DNA from: Emergomyces orientalis
Taxonomy: Eukaryota; Ascomycota; Eurotiomycetes; Onygenales; Ajellomycetaceae
Reading direction: 5' to 3'
DNA length: 64,000 nucleotides
Assembly: GCA_002110485.1 (NCBI GenBank)
Contig: MOWL01000067.1
Span: 496,001 to 560,000, forward strand
In this document: in pieces, positions 42,560 through 53,257 of the stretch
How positions within the stretch are numbered: the stretch's first letter is position 1
How the letters are laid out: each line of letters starts with the position of its first letter
The notes under the pieces: generated by a model
The model's input: only the letters and a program-made list of their open reading frames with translations
Databases searched by the model: none
Told to the model about the DNA's origin: nothing
Made by a program: the position numbers and the translations under genes

Positions 42560-45020
42560 TTAGAAATCCAACTCCCCTACTTGTCCCAGAAACGCCTTAT
42601 TCCCCCCGCCAGCCAGCAACGCCTCAATATCCACCCGACCCGCCGTCAAATACCTCTCACTAACCCCCATATTAATCCTCTTGGCCAACAACTCCCTCAA
42701 CTGAGCCTTAAGTCCCGCAACCTCTGCTTTGGATAAACTACCCACTGCTTTTTCCCTCGCCTCCCTCCCACCTCCTCTTCCTCTTCCCCTTCCCTTTCCC
42801 TTAGCCTGTTCTGCAAATTCCTCACTATCATAATCAACACCCAAATCCTCCGCTGCGGACCGCAACCAGTCATCCTCAGATGATAATTTCTCCTTCGCAA
42901 GGGTGTGGTCCGTTATTTTCTTAGCGAGGGCAACGCGGGGACGAACCCGGGCAATAACACGGCGGTCCAAATCGACAGAGTGCAGGGGGAGGCGCTTCTT
43001 CGAAGACGAAGATGTGTTAGAGGAGGTGTGTAGTTTTGCGGCTAAGCGCGCCACGCCGACGATTTCCTCGGGTGCACAGAGGAGGATGGACTTTCCTGAG
43101 GCGGAGGCGCGGGCTGTGCGGCCGGAGCGGTGCACATATGTATCCGCGGCGCGGGGGACATGATAGTGAATGATTAGGTCGATGCCTTTGATGTCAAGCC
43201 CGCGGGCGGCGACGTCGGTTGCGACGAGAATGGAGGATGGATCCGCAGTTGGAGAGGAGAAACGCTCAACGGAGCGGAGGCGGGCTTTTTGGGCCATGGA
43301 GGAGTGTAGAGCGAGGGCGGGAAGATTGAGGTTTTGGAGGAAGGCTGTTAGACGGCGGACGGCGGAGATGGAGTTTGTGAATACCAGTGTTCGGTGTTGA
43401 GGGTGGTAGAGCATGAGGGTGTAAAGATATAAGTCCTATTTGTGCGGTTTAGCCTTCGCTGCAAGCTGCGTGTCAAGCGATTTGATTGAATATATCCTTA
43501 CCTTCTCCATTGCGGGACATTCCACAAGACCTTCCTTGAGGTTTTCCGCCATTTGAGCAACAGGATTCACGTCAATAAATTTCGGTCTGTCTTCTCTGAA
43601 ATTGAGCTTCTTGAGGAGATACTCCATCGACTGCTTATTATCGAGTAGATCTCCGTCAAAAAAACGACTCTTTCCGGCCAGTTTCTGCTGTAGTCCCTTA
43701 TGAAAGGTTGCTGAGAAAACAAGAGTCTGTCTTCGAGAAGACTCGGAGGTGTCATCCTCGCTCTCCGAATCAGACTCAAATTCTTCCGCTCCGTCATTGA
43801 TCTCTTTTCGATCAAGGGCAGTCAGAATCTCCTCTACCTCCTTGAAATGCCCTTCACTGAGCAGTCGATCAGCTTCGTCGATGACAAGATACTTGATATT
43901 TTGGAATTTTCGTATTAAGCCTTGTCCAGTGCTGATAACATCCCATAACCGGCCTGGTGTTCCAATAACTATGTCCGCATTAGCAAGGAGGCGTTGCTGT
44001 TTTTGAACGGAAAGACCACCAGTCAACAAAGCAATTCTCGCGTTGATGTTTGGTGCATTGGTGCAGAGTGATGCGATATGTTTAGATAGTTGGTGAGCGA
44101 GTTCTCTGGTTGGCGATAGAATTAGCGCAATAGGATCTTTGCTTGCCGGCTCAGAGTCATTGTGCTGAGCTGGTTCGTCGCGGCGCTTCTCTAGATAGTA
44201 TTCCAAAATAGGAATTCCAAATGCCAGTGTCTTGCCGGAACCCGTCGAAGCTTTCCCCACGACGTCGTGACCCTCAGCTATAACAGGAATGCAAGCGGAC
44301 TGGATCGGAGTGGGCTTCGAAAATTTGAGCTTCGACAAACTTGTCTGAATTTCAGCGGATATATTCAGAGGGTCCCAGGCTGAAACGTCTACCTCTTCCT
44401 CGTCATCCTCTTCATTCAAAGCTTCAAAGGATATACCAGCTTGGAGATCATCCTTAGTTTTTTTGTTTTTGTTATTCTTGACTTTAGTGTCCCTCGCTTT
44501 CTCCGCCTTTTTATCCTGCGCTTTCTCTTCCTTCTTCTTATCCTTCTTGCTCTCAGTTTTGTCCGCTTGTATCTGCTTTTCCTTGCCTCTATCTACCTCG
44601 TCTGCATGTCCTTCAGCGTCGGAAATCCCACTCCATTCATCGGCTTCGTCCTCCACATTTGACGATATATTTTTCGCAGAGCTCTTCTTCACTTTATTTT
44701 GGGCTGCCTATATAGAGGATAATATCATATATTAGCCCAATGCCCACCTCATGTAAAAATGCCATCAAAACAATCCATCGTTCTCTCACCTTAAATTTGA
44801 CCTCTCCGTTCCCCGTCGGCCGCACGATATCAACACCGTCGATTTCCTCCAGGCCGAAGAATCCCTCTGCATCCTCTAATCGGTCTGGCAAGGCGACCTC
44901 TCTCCAATCGAGCTGGTCAATGCCGATGATTTCTCCATCGTCTCCGGTAACCTGGACTCGCTGGCGCTTCTTGGACTTGAGCGAAGGATCTCTCGCGTCA
45001 CGCTCTCTTTTTTTAGCCAT
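42560..45020 (-). CDS. mak5: ATP-dependent DEAD-box RNA helicase Mak5
   Basis: Nucleolar helicase for 60S ribosomal subunit assembly. Exons 45020-44790, 44707-43502 and 43435-42560 join in phase 0, total 770 residues, as expected for Mak5. The start is the ATG of AKKRERDAR; three upstream open codons lack an ATG. The N-terminal 160 residues are basic/acidic low complexity with nuclear-localisation-like Lys runs (DKKKEEKAQDKKAEKARD). Helicase motifs: Q-motif FSKPTPIQSACIP, motif I ASTGSGKT near 232, SPTRELA, GGL, TPGRLWD, motif II IDEADRLL near 354, motif III VFSATF near 410, HSSMAQKARL, TDVAARGLDI, motif VI HRSGRTARAS near 581. A GKGRGRGRGGGRE stretch sits near the C-terminus. All introns are short and canonical. 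Confidence 0.95.
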
Positions 45021-45345
45021 CTTTGACAATTTCTTATATATGAATACTCGGGATTAAAAAGCAAATTGCCGAGGCCAGCTAAATATTGCCGCTAAATAAC
45101 TGTCGTGGTCATTTAAATAATTTACGGAGAAAATTGTTCCAGAGTTGAAGAAATTCCCAAGCTTTGAAAAAAATACTTAGCTCCAATTCCAGATTGACAT
45201 TTCCCCCACCAAACATCAAACCTCCGTCTCTCTACTACTCCGCCTCTTATTTACAACATCGACACCCAGCACAATACAATACAATGAAAATAACATAAAA
45301 TTTCAAGAAATACACTGACCTAATCCATCCCTGATATAAATCAGG
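45021..45345. other. Divergent promoter of mak5 and trm7
   Basis: A 325-base region between the two start codons, AT-rich. Both products act on RNA (60S assembly; tRNA modification), so coordinated control is plausible but no shared motif was identified. Confidence 0.4.
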
Positions 45346-46557
45346 ATGGGTAAATCCTCTAAGGACAAGCGCGATGCCTACTACCGGCTCGCCAAAGAGC
45401 AGAACTGGCGGGCCCGCTCCGCCTTCAAGCTGATCCAGATCGATGAGCAATTCGACTTGTTCGCACACTCAGACCCAGATAGCGTTACACGCGTTGTCGA
45501 CTTATGCGCCGCGCCGGGTAGTTGGAGTCAAGTCCTTAGCCGTGTGCTAATTAAGGGGGAAAGTTTTGGGCGGCGGGCATGGGAGGAAAAACGGCGGCGG
45601 GAATATAGGGAGGCGCAGAAGTTGGAGGGTGTCAAGGAAGGAGAGGAAGCAGAAGAAAAGCAAGGTAATGATGAAGGGGAGAAAGTGGCGCTCAAACCGC
45701 GCAAGAACGTGAAAATCGTCGCCATTGACCTCCAACCTATGACACCACTAGAGGGTATCACCACTCTAAAAGCCGATATAACACACCCTTCCACCATCCC
45801 CTTACTCCTGAAAGCACTCGATCCAGACGATTACGCCTACAACAATGATCCCACCACAACCACCACCACCACCACCATCACCAACGACAACAACAACAAC
45901 ACACCCCACCACCCGCATCCCGTTGACCTCGTCCTCTCCGACGGTGCCCCCGACGTAACTGGCCTCCATGATCTAGACATCTACATCCAATCGCAACTCC
46001 TCTACGCCGCACTAAACCTAGCAATCGGCGTCCTACGGCCGGGCGGCAAATTCGTCGCGAAGATCTTCCGCGGTCGCGACGTGGACCTAATCTACGCTCA
46101 ACTAAAGACGGTGTTCGAGAAGGTATCCGTCGCGAAGCCACGAAGCAGTCGCGCAAGTAGTCTCGAGGCATTTGTGGTTTGTGAAGGGTTCATCCCACCT
46201 ATCCCGGACACTGAAGCTACTACCACTACTACAAGCGCGGATGCGGCTACACAATCACTACCCGCAGCAGGAGAACATGGCATGGGCCTCCTCGAAAACC
46301 CCCTATTCGGCGGCGCAGCCTCGTCATCCACAGCAACCACCCACCAACAACACTCCCCCACCCGCTGGATACCACCCTTCATAGCCTGCGGCGACCTCTC
46401 AGCCTGGGATGCAGATGCCTCGTACGAACTGCCCCCGGGTTATGTGAGTTTGGACCCTGTTCAACCGCCGACGGCCCCGCCATATAAGCGTGCGCTAGAG
46501 TTGAGGAGGGAGAAAGGGGGCGCGTATGGGAAAACGAAGGGAGTTGTGTTTAGTTGA
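45346..46557 (+). CDS. trm7: tRNA 2'-O-ribose methyltransferase Trm7 (FtsJ family)
   Basis: SAM-dependent enzyme that methylates riboses 32 and 34 in the anticodon loop of certain tRNAs. Single exon, 403 residues, starting MGKSSKDKRDAYYRLAKE as in the family. Catalytic KDKE tetrad and SAM site: Lys28 in SAFKLIQIDEQF, SAM motif VVDLCAAPGSWSQVLSR at about 50-66, Asp in VDLVLSDGAPDVTG, Lys in GKFVAKIFRGRD, Glu in SSLEAFVVCEGF. It is longer than yeast Trm7 (about 310) because of three low-complexity inserts: a charged Glu/Lys insert near 75-125, a Thr/Asn run near 167-185 encoded by ACC and AAC repeats, and a Thr/Ala/Ser-rich stretch near 285-340. These lie in surface-loop positions, so the core looks intact. 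Confidence 0.94.
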   Translation: MGKSSKDKRDAYYRLAKEQNWRARSAFKLIQIDEQFDLFAHSDPDSVTRVVDLCAAPGSWSQVLSRVLIKGESFGRRAWEEKRRREYREAQKLEGVKEGEEAEEKQGNDEGEKVALKPRKNVKIVAIDLQPMTPLEGITTLKADITHPSTIPLLLKALDPDDYAYNNDPTTTTTTTTITNDNNNNTPHHPHPVDLVLSDGAPDVTGLHDLDIYIQSQLLYAALNLAIGVLRPGGKFVAKIFRGRDVDLIYAQLKTVFEKVSVAKPRSSRASSLEAFVVCEGFIPPIPDTEATTTTTSADAATQSLPAAGEHGMGLLENPLFGGAASSSTATTHQQHSPTRWIPPFIACGDLSAWDADASYELPPGYVSLDPVQPPTAPPYKRALELRREKGGAYGKTKGVVFS

Positions 46558-47038
46558 GTGGTGGGTGCTGTGGGTAAAGGAGGACTGTGTTTTTAAGATA
46601 TAGCGAGGACTTTCTCTCGGTTGAGGTTTCTCGTATACGGCCGTAAAACATTAGATAAAATGGTATATCAGCGGCGGTTGCATATTGTGTGATTTTGGAC
46701 ATGGGCGAGTGTGCGGTAGTTGAATGTTCTTCTCGTTCCTTCTTAATTTAATTTCAGGCAAATGGGTTTTGGAGTTTCGGAAATTCAAGAGCGGCAACGA
46801 TGGCATGGCATTAATAGATTCTTTTTAAGGCTATATAGAGACGGACGAGCAAGTGGGGGGAAATAAAAGATGAAATTCTATTTTGAAAAAGAAAACATAG
46901 CTAAACATTACGAACAGTTTGTTTTGTCCATATCAAAGCGACAAGTAGACAGAGCACGATAAAAAACCAAAAAAATCACATCATATCGGGTATATCCGCT
47001 ACGACATAGACGATCCCCACACCACCTACTCGCCCCAT
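46558..47038. other. Spacer between convergent trm7 and met10
   Basis: About 480 bases, AT-rich, with no recognised gene; expected to hold both 3' UTRs. Confidence 0.4.
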
Positions 47039-50000
47039 CTAATAAACCTCCAAAACATACCTCATCTCATCCTTCAACTTTTCAATCTCCTTCCGCGGAT
47101 CCACCTTCTTGCCCAAGCCTGACAACTTCGCCTCCGCCGCAATCGCCTCCTCCAACACTCCCGTCACATCCGGAACCGGCCACGTAGGCCCACACAGGTA
47201 GAAAGCACCCTGTTCGCGAATATACGCTTGCGTAATCTCCGGCAACGTCTGCCGCATGCGGTCCTGGATGTAAATCTTCTCAGGCTGATCGCGACTGAAG
47301 GCACGGCCAAGCAGCGTAATCACGCCGGCAGCCTGATACGCTTCCCACTCCTCGCCGTAGCAGTATTCCTCACGTTGATGGCGGGAGCCCATGTATAGTA
47401 GCACGGAGCCAATTTCTTTCCCCTGCGCCTTCTCCATGGCGCGGTGTTGGACGAAGGCGCGGAAGGGAGCTAGGCCAGTACCCAGGCCAGCCATGATGAT
47501 GGGCTGGGTGGATTTTGGTGGGAGTTTCATGACGCTTGCCTTGACGCTGACGGTGACTGCTGCGCCCGGTTTGAGGTTGCTGAGGTAGTGGGAGGCCTGG
47601 CCGTAGCGGCAGCGGCCGGCGGGGTCGACCCAGTTGACAACGACGATCATGAGGGCGACGGATGTTGGAGTTACCTGCTGGCAGGACGCGATGGAGTATT
47701 CGCGGCGTTTCATGGGAGAGACGATGCGGATGAGGTCTGGGAAGGGGGGGTGGGCGGAGGGGAATTCGAAGAGGAGATCGGCGAAGGTGACCGTGTCGAT
47801 TTCCGCTCTGCGTTTGAATTCGTCAGCGCCCTCGGCCGCACCGAGTGAGAGGAGGTGTTTGCGCTCTTTCTCATCTGAGGCGAATGCAGCGAGAGATTCG
47901 TAGAAGCGTTTTGGTGGGCGGCCGAAGATATCGATGTTGTGGATGAGGGCTTGGTAGACGGTGCGGCATTCTAAGACGGAAGGGTCTTCACGCGAGGGGA
48001 CCTCCACGACGGTGTCCGGATCCAAGCCGTAGAATTTGATGAATTGTTCCACATCCGCAGGGTTGTTTTCTGCGTGGATGCCCAGGGCTTCGCCAAGGTC
48101 ATACTTGAGGTCAGAATCTCCCAAGTCAAATTCGATATGGAAGATGTTACGGTCATAGGTTTTGGGAGTCAACCGACGATTCTCGCGGACATGGACGGTG
48201 AAGGTCTTGGCTGCAAGGTCAGGGCGGAGGGAGGTGGTGGTCCCATAGACCTCCTTGAAGACCAAAGCCTTGGCTGCATCCTGCCAATCTCGTAGAACCG
48301 ATGGCTCTTCAACCTCTGATTTGTCAAATGGAGCAAAGCTCGTAGCCTGGACATCAACGGGCAGTTTTGTTGGGCTGTCCGAATCCTCGTCAACGGATGC
48401 CCAGGATTCCGGAACCTCGACGTCACGGAGTACGGTCTCCAGAGCTTCCATTGCCTTGGAGAACGACTCCGCACCTCCCAGGGTCGAAGCTAGCTTCTTA
48501 GCTCCAATAATATCAAGGTCAGGGAAGGCAGTTCGCAAAAATGCAGCTTGGAAGGTTACAGTTTCAATGCCAGCCTCTTCGGACGCAGGTAGGTCCAAGA
48601 TAAGCAATGTTATTCCACGTTGCGCAATTGCCAACCTGAATGGCTGTGGAAGCTTCTTCTCCAATTCCTCATCCTTCAATCCAGAAACTTTGACGATGAT
48701 CTTTCCGGAATCCTTGGCACTACCCAGTACATCTAGCTCGGATAGGAGTTTGATATCGCCCACATATACAACATCCGCAGAGTCAATCGAGTATGGTGCG
48801 TCAATGGTTTGAGGACCCTTCCGGATATCAGTACGGACAATTCCTCCCTGGACAAGATTATCATAGGATGTGCTGCTGGTGACGTTGCAAGAAGAATCCC
48901 TAGCCAGCGCTTGTCCAAGAACAATGGCAGCGGCCTTTGATGCAGAGTCATCTATATCCCAAAAAATATATTGCTGCACGGCGGTGGGGTCGAGGAGTTG
49001 TAATGAATTTGTCGATTTATCCGGGTGACCTTGCAGTAACGGCTCATTCACAATTCTCTGGAAAGCAGCGGCGGTGGTCGCCAGGGACCAAGAATGGGAG
49101 GGAGCGTATTTAATCTCAACACACTCCGGGCGAGTAGGGAATCCACTTCCAAATGTTAAAGATGCCAGGACATCTTCATATAGTGCAGAATGGATGCCAT
49201 CTTCCTGGACGGCCAAATCACTGTGGACCTGGCCAAGGACGCCAACGACTTTCGTAGTCTTCGGCAACGCACTCAAGAACGCTTCCTCTACAAATGGCCT
49301 GTATACCCGTACATTGACAACGCCAACACGGGCACCGGTCTTAGCCAAAGAAGCAGCAATCTGAGAAGTCAACGAAGACTCAATGGTGCCAAAGGAAACC
49401 AAAACCGAAGTTGCTTCTGGGTGCCCATTGTATTCAAAGGGCCTATAGTCGGTGCCTAACTCGCCATTAAACGCTTTAAGTAGGTGCAATAGCCTGCCTT
49501 CATCGTCCAAATGTTTCTGATCGGGGCCAGAAGACACTTCTTTCAATACATTCTTGTATATATCGCTGAGACCTGACTGATCCAGGACATCGATGACGCG
49601 AGTGGTCTCCCTTCCCACTCTGATGCCATCGTAGATATGGATGGTGGGGAGTATGTTGGCTAACAGAGTTGAGAACAAGGCCATATGCTGAGATTCGTAG
49701 GCAGAGAAGCTAGAAACCAATCCCAAGCCCAGTTCCTCCGCAAGAGTCAGGGAAGTAGTGTAATCGGCAACAAGACCACCGACCGCACCTCCATCATAGT
49801 CCACAGCAGCAACATGAGCGACAAAGGGGTTGGCGACGGAATAGAGCAAGGAGAGTTGTTCCAAAGCTGGCCGTAGGTACTGCAGGGTAGCAGATGAGGC
49901 AATAATCGATTGGGGGATGTAACGCTTCTTCAGATCAAAGTCCTTGGAGAAAATATACCCCAGGGCAATGGCGCCAGCACCTTGGCGAGTCTGCATGGGT

Positions 50001-50281
50001 TGAACCGCAGTGGTATAGCCGTTGGCATTGATCTGGGCTTGGGCCGCCCATTGCTTCACAGCGGTGTCTAGGTCGAAAGTATCTGGCGAGTAGGTGAAGA
50101 GCTTATCTGACAAGGCATAGGCAACCTGTTGAATCAGGGTCTGGGCTGCGAGATATGTCGGGCCCCTGAGAGCTGAGAATTGCAAGGGGGGGCCAAAGGG
50201 CTGTTGTTGTTGCTGGGAATTGCCCGTGTGAGCAGCCTCGACATGGGGAGATCCTCCAGAGGAGGGTTCAATAGACCGCAT
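47039..50281 (-). CDS. met10: Sulfite reductase [NADPH] flavoprotein (alpha) subunit
   Basis: Passes electrons from NADPH through FAD to the haem subunit that reduces sulfite to sulfide, in sulfate assimilation. Single exon, 1080 residues, like yeast Met10 (1035). Residues about 30-470 resemble the pyruvate:ferredoxin-oxidoreductase-like N-terminal region (for example GALALGYIF-type GAIALGYIFSKDFDLK and VSFGTIESSLTSQIA). From about 690 the cytochrome-reductase-like FAD domain begins (FTVHVRENRRLTPKTYDRN), with the FAD motif RREYSIAS near 859. The NADPH domain has MAGLGTGLAPFRAF near 928, LYMGSRHQREEYCY, and CGPTWPVPDVTGVLEEAI near the end. Tight homopolymer tracts lie upstream. met22 in the same window acts in the same pathway. 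Confidence 0.96.
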   Translation of the reverse strand: MRSIEPSSGGSPHVEAAHTGNSQQQQQPFGPPLQFSALRGPTYLAAQTLIQQVAYALSDKLFTYSPDTFDLDTAVKQWAAQAQINANGYTTAVQPMQTRQGAGAIALGYIFSKDFDLKKRYIPQSIIASSATLQYLRPALEQLSLLYSVANPFVAHVAAVDYDGGAVGGLVADYTTSLTLAEELGLGLVSSFSAYESQHMALFSTLLANILPTIHIYDGIRVGRETTRVIDVLDQSGLSDIYKNVLKEVSSGPDQKHLDDEGRLLHLLKAFNGELGTDYRPFEYNGHPEATSVLVSFGTIESSLTSQIAASLAKTGARVGVVNVRVYRPFVEEAFLSALPKTTKVVGVLGQVHSDLAVQEDGIHSALYEDVLASLTFGSGFPTRPECVEIKYAPSHSWSLATTAAAFQRIVNEPLLQGHPDKSTNSLQLLDPTAVQQYIFWDIDDSASKAAAIVLGQALARDSSCNVTSSTSYDNLVQGGIVRTDIRKGPQTIDAPYSIDSADVVYVGDIKLLSELDVLGSAKDSGKIIVKVSGLKDEELEKKLPQPFRLAIAQRGITLLILDLPASEEAGIETVTFQAAFLRTAFPDLDIIGAKKLASTLGGAESFSKAMEALETVLRDVEVPESWASVDEDSDSPTKLPVDVQATSFAPFDKSEVEEPSVLRDWQDAAKALVFKEVYGTTTSLRPDLAAKTFTVHVRENRRLTPKTYDRNIFHIEFDLGDSDLKYDLGEALGIHAENNPADVEQFIKFYGLDPDTVVEVPSREDPSVLECRTVYQALIHNIDIFGRPPKRFYESLAAFASDEKERKHLLSLGAAEGADEFKRRAEIDTVTFADLLFEFPSAHPPFPDLIRIVSPMKRREYSIASCQQVTPTSVALMIVVVNWVDPAGRCRYGQASHYLSNLKPGAAVTVSVKASVMKLPPKSTQPIIMAGLGTGLAPFRAFVQHRAMEKAQGKEIGSVLLYMGSRHQREEYCYGEEWEAYQAAGVITLLGRAFSRDQPEKIYIQDRMRQTLPEITQAYIREQGAFYLCGPTWPVPDVTGVLEEAIAAEAKLSGLGKKVDPRKEIEKLKDEMRYVLEVY

Positions 50282-50640
50282 TATGCTTTTATATCTTTTT
50301 TTTTCTTTTTTATTTATGATTATTCAAATTGGTATCTAGAGAGCTAAATTCCAAAGGGGGGCCGGGGGGGGGGGGGGGGGGGAGGGAATGGGGGGGTATA
50401 TAAAAACAATCAAAGAGGTTCCGAGCCCAGCACAGAGAGAGGGGAATGAAGAGAGATGAAGCCGACAGAGAGAAAAGAAAGACAGAAAAAACAGAACAAA
50501 AAAAGAACAAATCGCCCGATGAGCTCATCCTCACCATCCCCCACGCCATTTCTGCACATATTCCTGCGGTCTCTGCTCGTCTCCTCCGCCCAGTTGGCGA
50601 GTTCGCGGGTTACAAATCGCAGTCAGACATCCCCTAAATC
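50282..50640. promoter_or_regulatory. met10 upstream region with long G/C homopolymer
   Basis: Upstream of met10 (sense strand is minus) there is a T/C-rich stretch, then near 50358-50386 a G-rich run of more than 20 G with few breaks, and a TATATAAAAA box near 50396-50405. On the sense strand this is a C tract downstream of the TATA-like box, as is common in fungal pyrimidine-rich 5' leaders. Exact run length is unreliable. Confidence 0.45.
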
Positions 50641-50870
50641 GGCCGAAAAGGGTAAATAGCCCTAAGCAATTTCTGTTTCAGGAGATCACGCAATTATAGG
50701 CTGATTAAGCAGGAATTGCGTGATTTGGGGCGGGCCGAGGTTGTTCCGGGCGTTGTGCTGAGTCATCTCATGCCATATTCAGGCAGGCGGGTGTATTAAA
50801 AGGGACCTCGGGACTGATGAATTACTCTGCAGTTTGATTGGTAGGCATAGTAGAAGTAGATATATAACTA

Positions 50871-50887
50871 TAGCTTTACATACAAAA
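50871..50887 (+). repeat. Left arm of 17-base inverted repeat
   Basis: TAGCTTTACATACAAAA; its exact reverse complement is at 51084-51100. Similarity extends outward a little with gaps. It could be an end of a small foldback or MITE-like element of about 230-260 bases. Confidence 0.5.
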
Positions 50888-51083
50888 GTAAATTGTGTGC
50901 TCACTCAGTTCTGTTCTCGAGAATTGCTGAATCTGTAAATATTGTGCTAGCAGCTCTCATAATTCCAGTCTCTGTAAATTCTACAGCTAATAAATGATGA
51001 AGAGAGCAGCAGCAGATTATTGTTGATTACTATTTATGCACCTCAATAGTACAGGTCATTCAGAATAGGTAAAGACACTAGTT

Positions 51084-51100
51084 ATTTTGTATGTAAAGCT
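51084..51100 (-). repeat. Right arm of 17-base inverted repeat
   Basis: TTTTGTATGTAAAGCTA, exact reverse complement of the left arm. Confidence 0.5.
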
Positions 51101-51974
51101 ATGTACCTACTCTATCTCATTAATTTTAGCAATGTTGCAGTGTACATGGAGAGCAAGGAGTCAGATTCTAGCATCTCCAGCAAATCAAAACATAAAAGGC
51201 AGAACCCCAGTATCGGAAGTACCTGGAAGGTACAGTACATACTACATCAGGCGCCACCTCTGCAAATAATCGGGTAGTAGGTACCGCGAATCAGGGAGCC
51301 CTTGGAATCCTCAATCGAAGTCTCCGTTGTTTCGCACTGGGGCAGCAAGAGTGAGTTACAGGTGAACAGTACTACTACTAATGTTTTGATCTTCAGAATG
51401 GGCAAATCTTCTCACATATTCCCAGTTCTGACAGAAAGAATATTTTATTTTCGACTTTTATGGAGATGTGTACCACACATTATAATATGAATCAGGCAAC
51501 CTTGAACATCGCACTGGTTTGTAGGTAGTATAGTATTGTGAAACATGAGATTATCGCCACACATTCATTGGCTAAGACATACACACATGTTCAATTGCCA
51601 CACTAATTGCCACACGGCGAACTCCGATGGAATCTCCACCAAATATGCCCTCATCTTCGCTGATCTTTAATATATTTGCCATTACATTGATTTTTCTACA
51701 AAGTCAGAGGTATTCAGCTGAGAATATCACGATACGATCAATATAGCATGTAAATCACTCATATTATTGATGGATAGTTGTTGGGCAGCCTAAGATGGAT
51801 TCACGGGTATAAATAGCCATGGAAAACCCATAGATATTTAGCTAGAGCAGAGCTCAGAGCACACAGACCACAATACCATATATCCCTATATATGTGCATA
51901 TTATGCTAGCTACACTCTCCGTCTTATCCTCCGTTTCATAAGTATGTAGTATGTAGGCAGGTTGAGTATGGGGG

Positions 51975-52290
51975 CGAGCGTCCAATCAAAGTTGAACATG
52001 GTTCTGGTATCAGCCGGAAAAACCCTTCGGCGTAGATCACTCATATCACCCCACACATCATCTCTTCATCTCTCTTAATGGTGATGATTTTTCATATTTC
52101 TCAGGCTTACCCTTAACAAGCTCTAATTCTAATTTAACCCAAATCCCAACCTGACTCTAACCCAGCGTTGAGGGTGGCGACGAAAATGTTTTACTAATGT
52201 ATGCTATGATGCGGGAGTGCTTTTTTTTTAGAAAAGGAGCTCGAAGTTTGATCTTGACTCTAAAAATACAAAAACCAATATCGGAACTAA
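51975..52290. repeat. Dispersed repeat, copy 2
   Basis: Starts around AAGTTGAACATGGTTC and CAGCCGGAAAAACCC, continues with CCCCACACATCATC, the core TTTTCATATTTCTCAGGC (about 52089-52106), a TCTAATTCTAATTTAACCC stretch and GAGGGTGGC. The same ordered blocks occur in copy 3 (53.8 kb) and, for the right half, copy 1 (11.5 kb). Limits approximate. Confidence 0.6.
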
Positions 52291-53004
52291 GTTCAACTTT
52301 GCGAAACGCCTGCGGCGGATCTAGTGGATTTGCTCCTCGTGAGGGAACGGTTACATCCCAGCCAAAGAAAGGTAAAACAACCAAGGGTCCCCAAAATGCT
52401 GAACTCTCTTTTTGGAAGCCGAATCGTGGTAGAGTTAACCACCCCCTTACCCAACACAAGCATATTCTCATCCCCCATCAAAAACCATTATCGCCATTTG
52501 AACTCCAGACCAGGGAGGACGAGATTGAGCAAATAAAGAAATAGAAACTTGAGAAAGATGAAAGGAAAATAACCCCTCTTGTTGATCTTGGAACCACATT
52601 ACATGTACAGGTACGGTACAAAAAAAAAAAACCTCCATGAATGCTTCCCCTAAAGAGGGAAGAATCGTTTCTCACTTTGATCAAAACAACATTCGTTCGG
52701 ATATTTTCAGATATCCTCCGTCCAGCCGTTTAGTATCCCCCCATACGTGGCAATGGTAATTTCTTTTTCGTGGTACCGGATCTCCATAATTAGTACGGAG
52801 TATTTTCGCCAATATCATAAATAAAGAGGCATTTCCCTCCCTAACTCCTCCCCTTCTCTTCCAAACCAACTCCTGTCCTCATTGAACACACCACACAGCC
52901 AGGCAAGCTTGCCAGACCAAGCCATATAAACAATTTACTCTTTGTTTTTTATCCCCTGCTTTATATTTTCAATCAAATCACCAAAATCATTACAAACGAA
53001 AAAA

Positions 53005-53256
53005 ATGAAGCTCTCTCTCGTGCTGGCCGGGCTGTCTATGCTTGCATCCACCACGCTCGGGCGGCACAGCCCGCCTGTAGGCCCATTAAACTGGGACTGG
53101 TGTGCTACGTCTGTCACATGCCAGACTGCTGATGATTGTGTAAAGCAGGCAGACTGCTTAACAAAATCAGGATACTATAAATATTTGATCAGGTGTGGGA
53201 GCCTCTTCTGGCCTCATTCTTGCTGGACTTTAATTCCCAATCACCCTCATTCTTAG
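53005..53256 (+). CDS. Small secreted cysteine-rich protein
   Basis: An ATG in AAAAATGAAG context opens 83 codons. Residues 1-19 (MKLSLVLAGLSMLASTTLG) form a clear signal peptide, with probable cleavage before RHSPP. The mature part of about 64 residues has six Cys (33, 39, 45, 51, 64, 73) with regular spacing of six between the first four, suggesting three disulfides. No family was recognised. A TATA-like CATATAAAC lies about 80 bases upstream, and a long GA/GGGGA purine tract follows the stop codon. The frame is open 21 codons upstream of this ATG, but that part is probably leader. Neighbours are repeats, a common setting for fungal effector-like genes. Function unknown. Confidence 0.55.
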   Translation: MKLSLVLAGLSMLASTTLGRHSPPVGPLNWDWCATSVTCQTADDCVKQADCLTKSGYYKYLIRCGSLFWPHSCWTLIPNHPHS

Positions 53257-53257
53257 A

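Larger units (their letters stand above)
50641..51974. other. AT-rich repeat-like spacer
   Basis: About 1.3 kb with no coding region. It contains an exact 17-base inverted repeat (50871-50887 and 51084-51100; separate entries). Composition resembles decayed repeat DNA seen further right. Confidence 0.35.
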
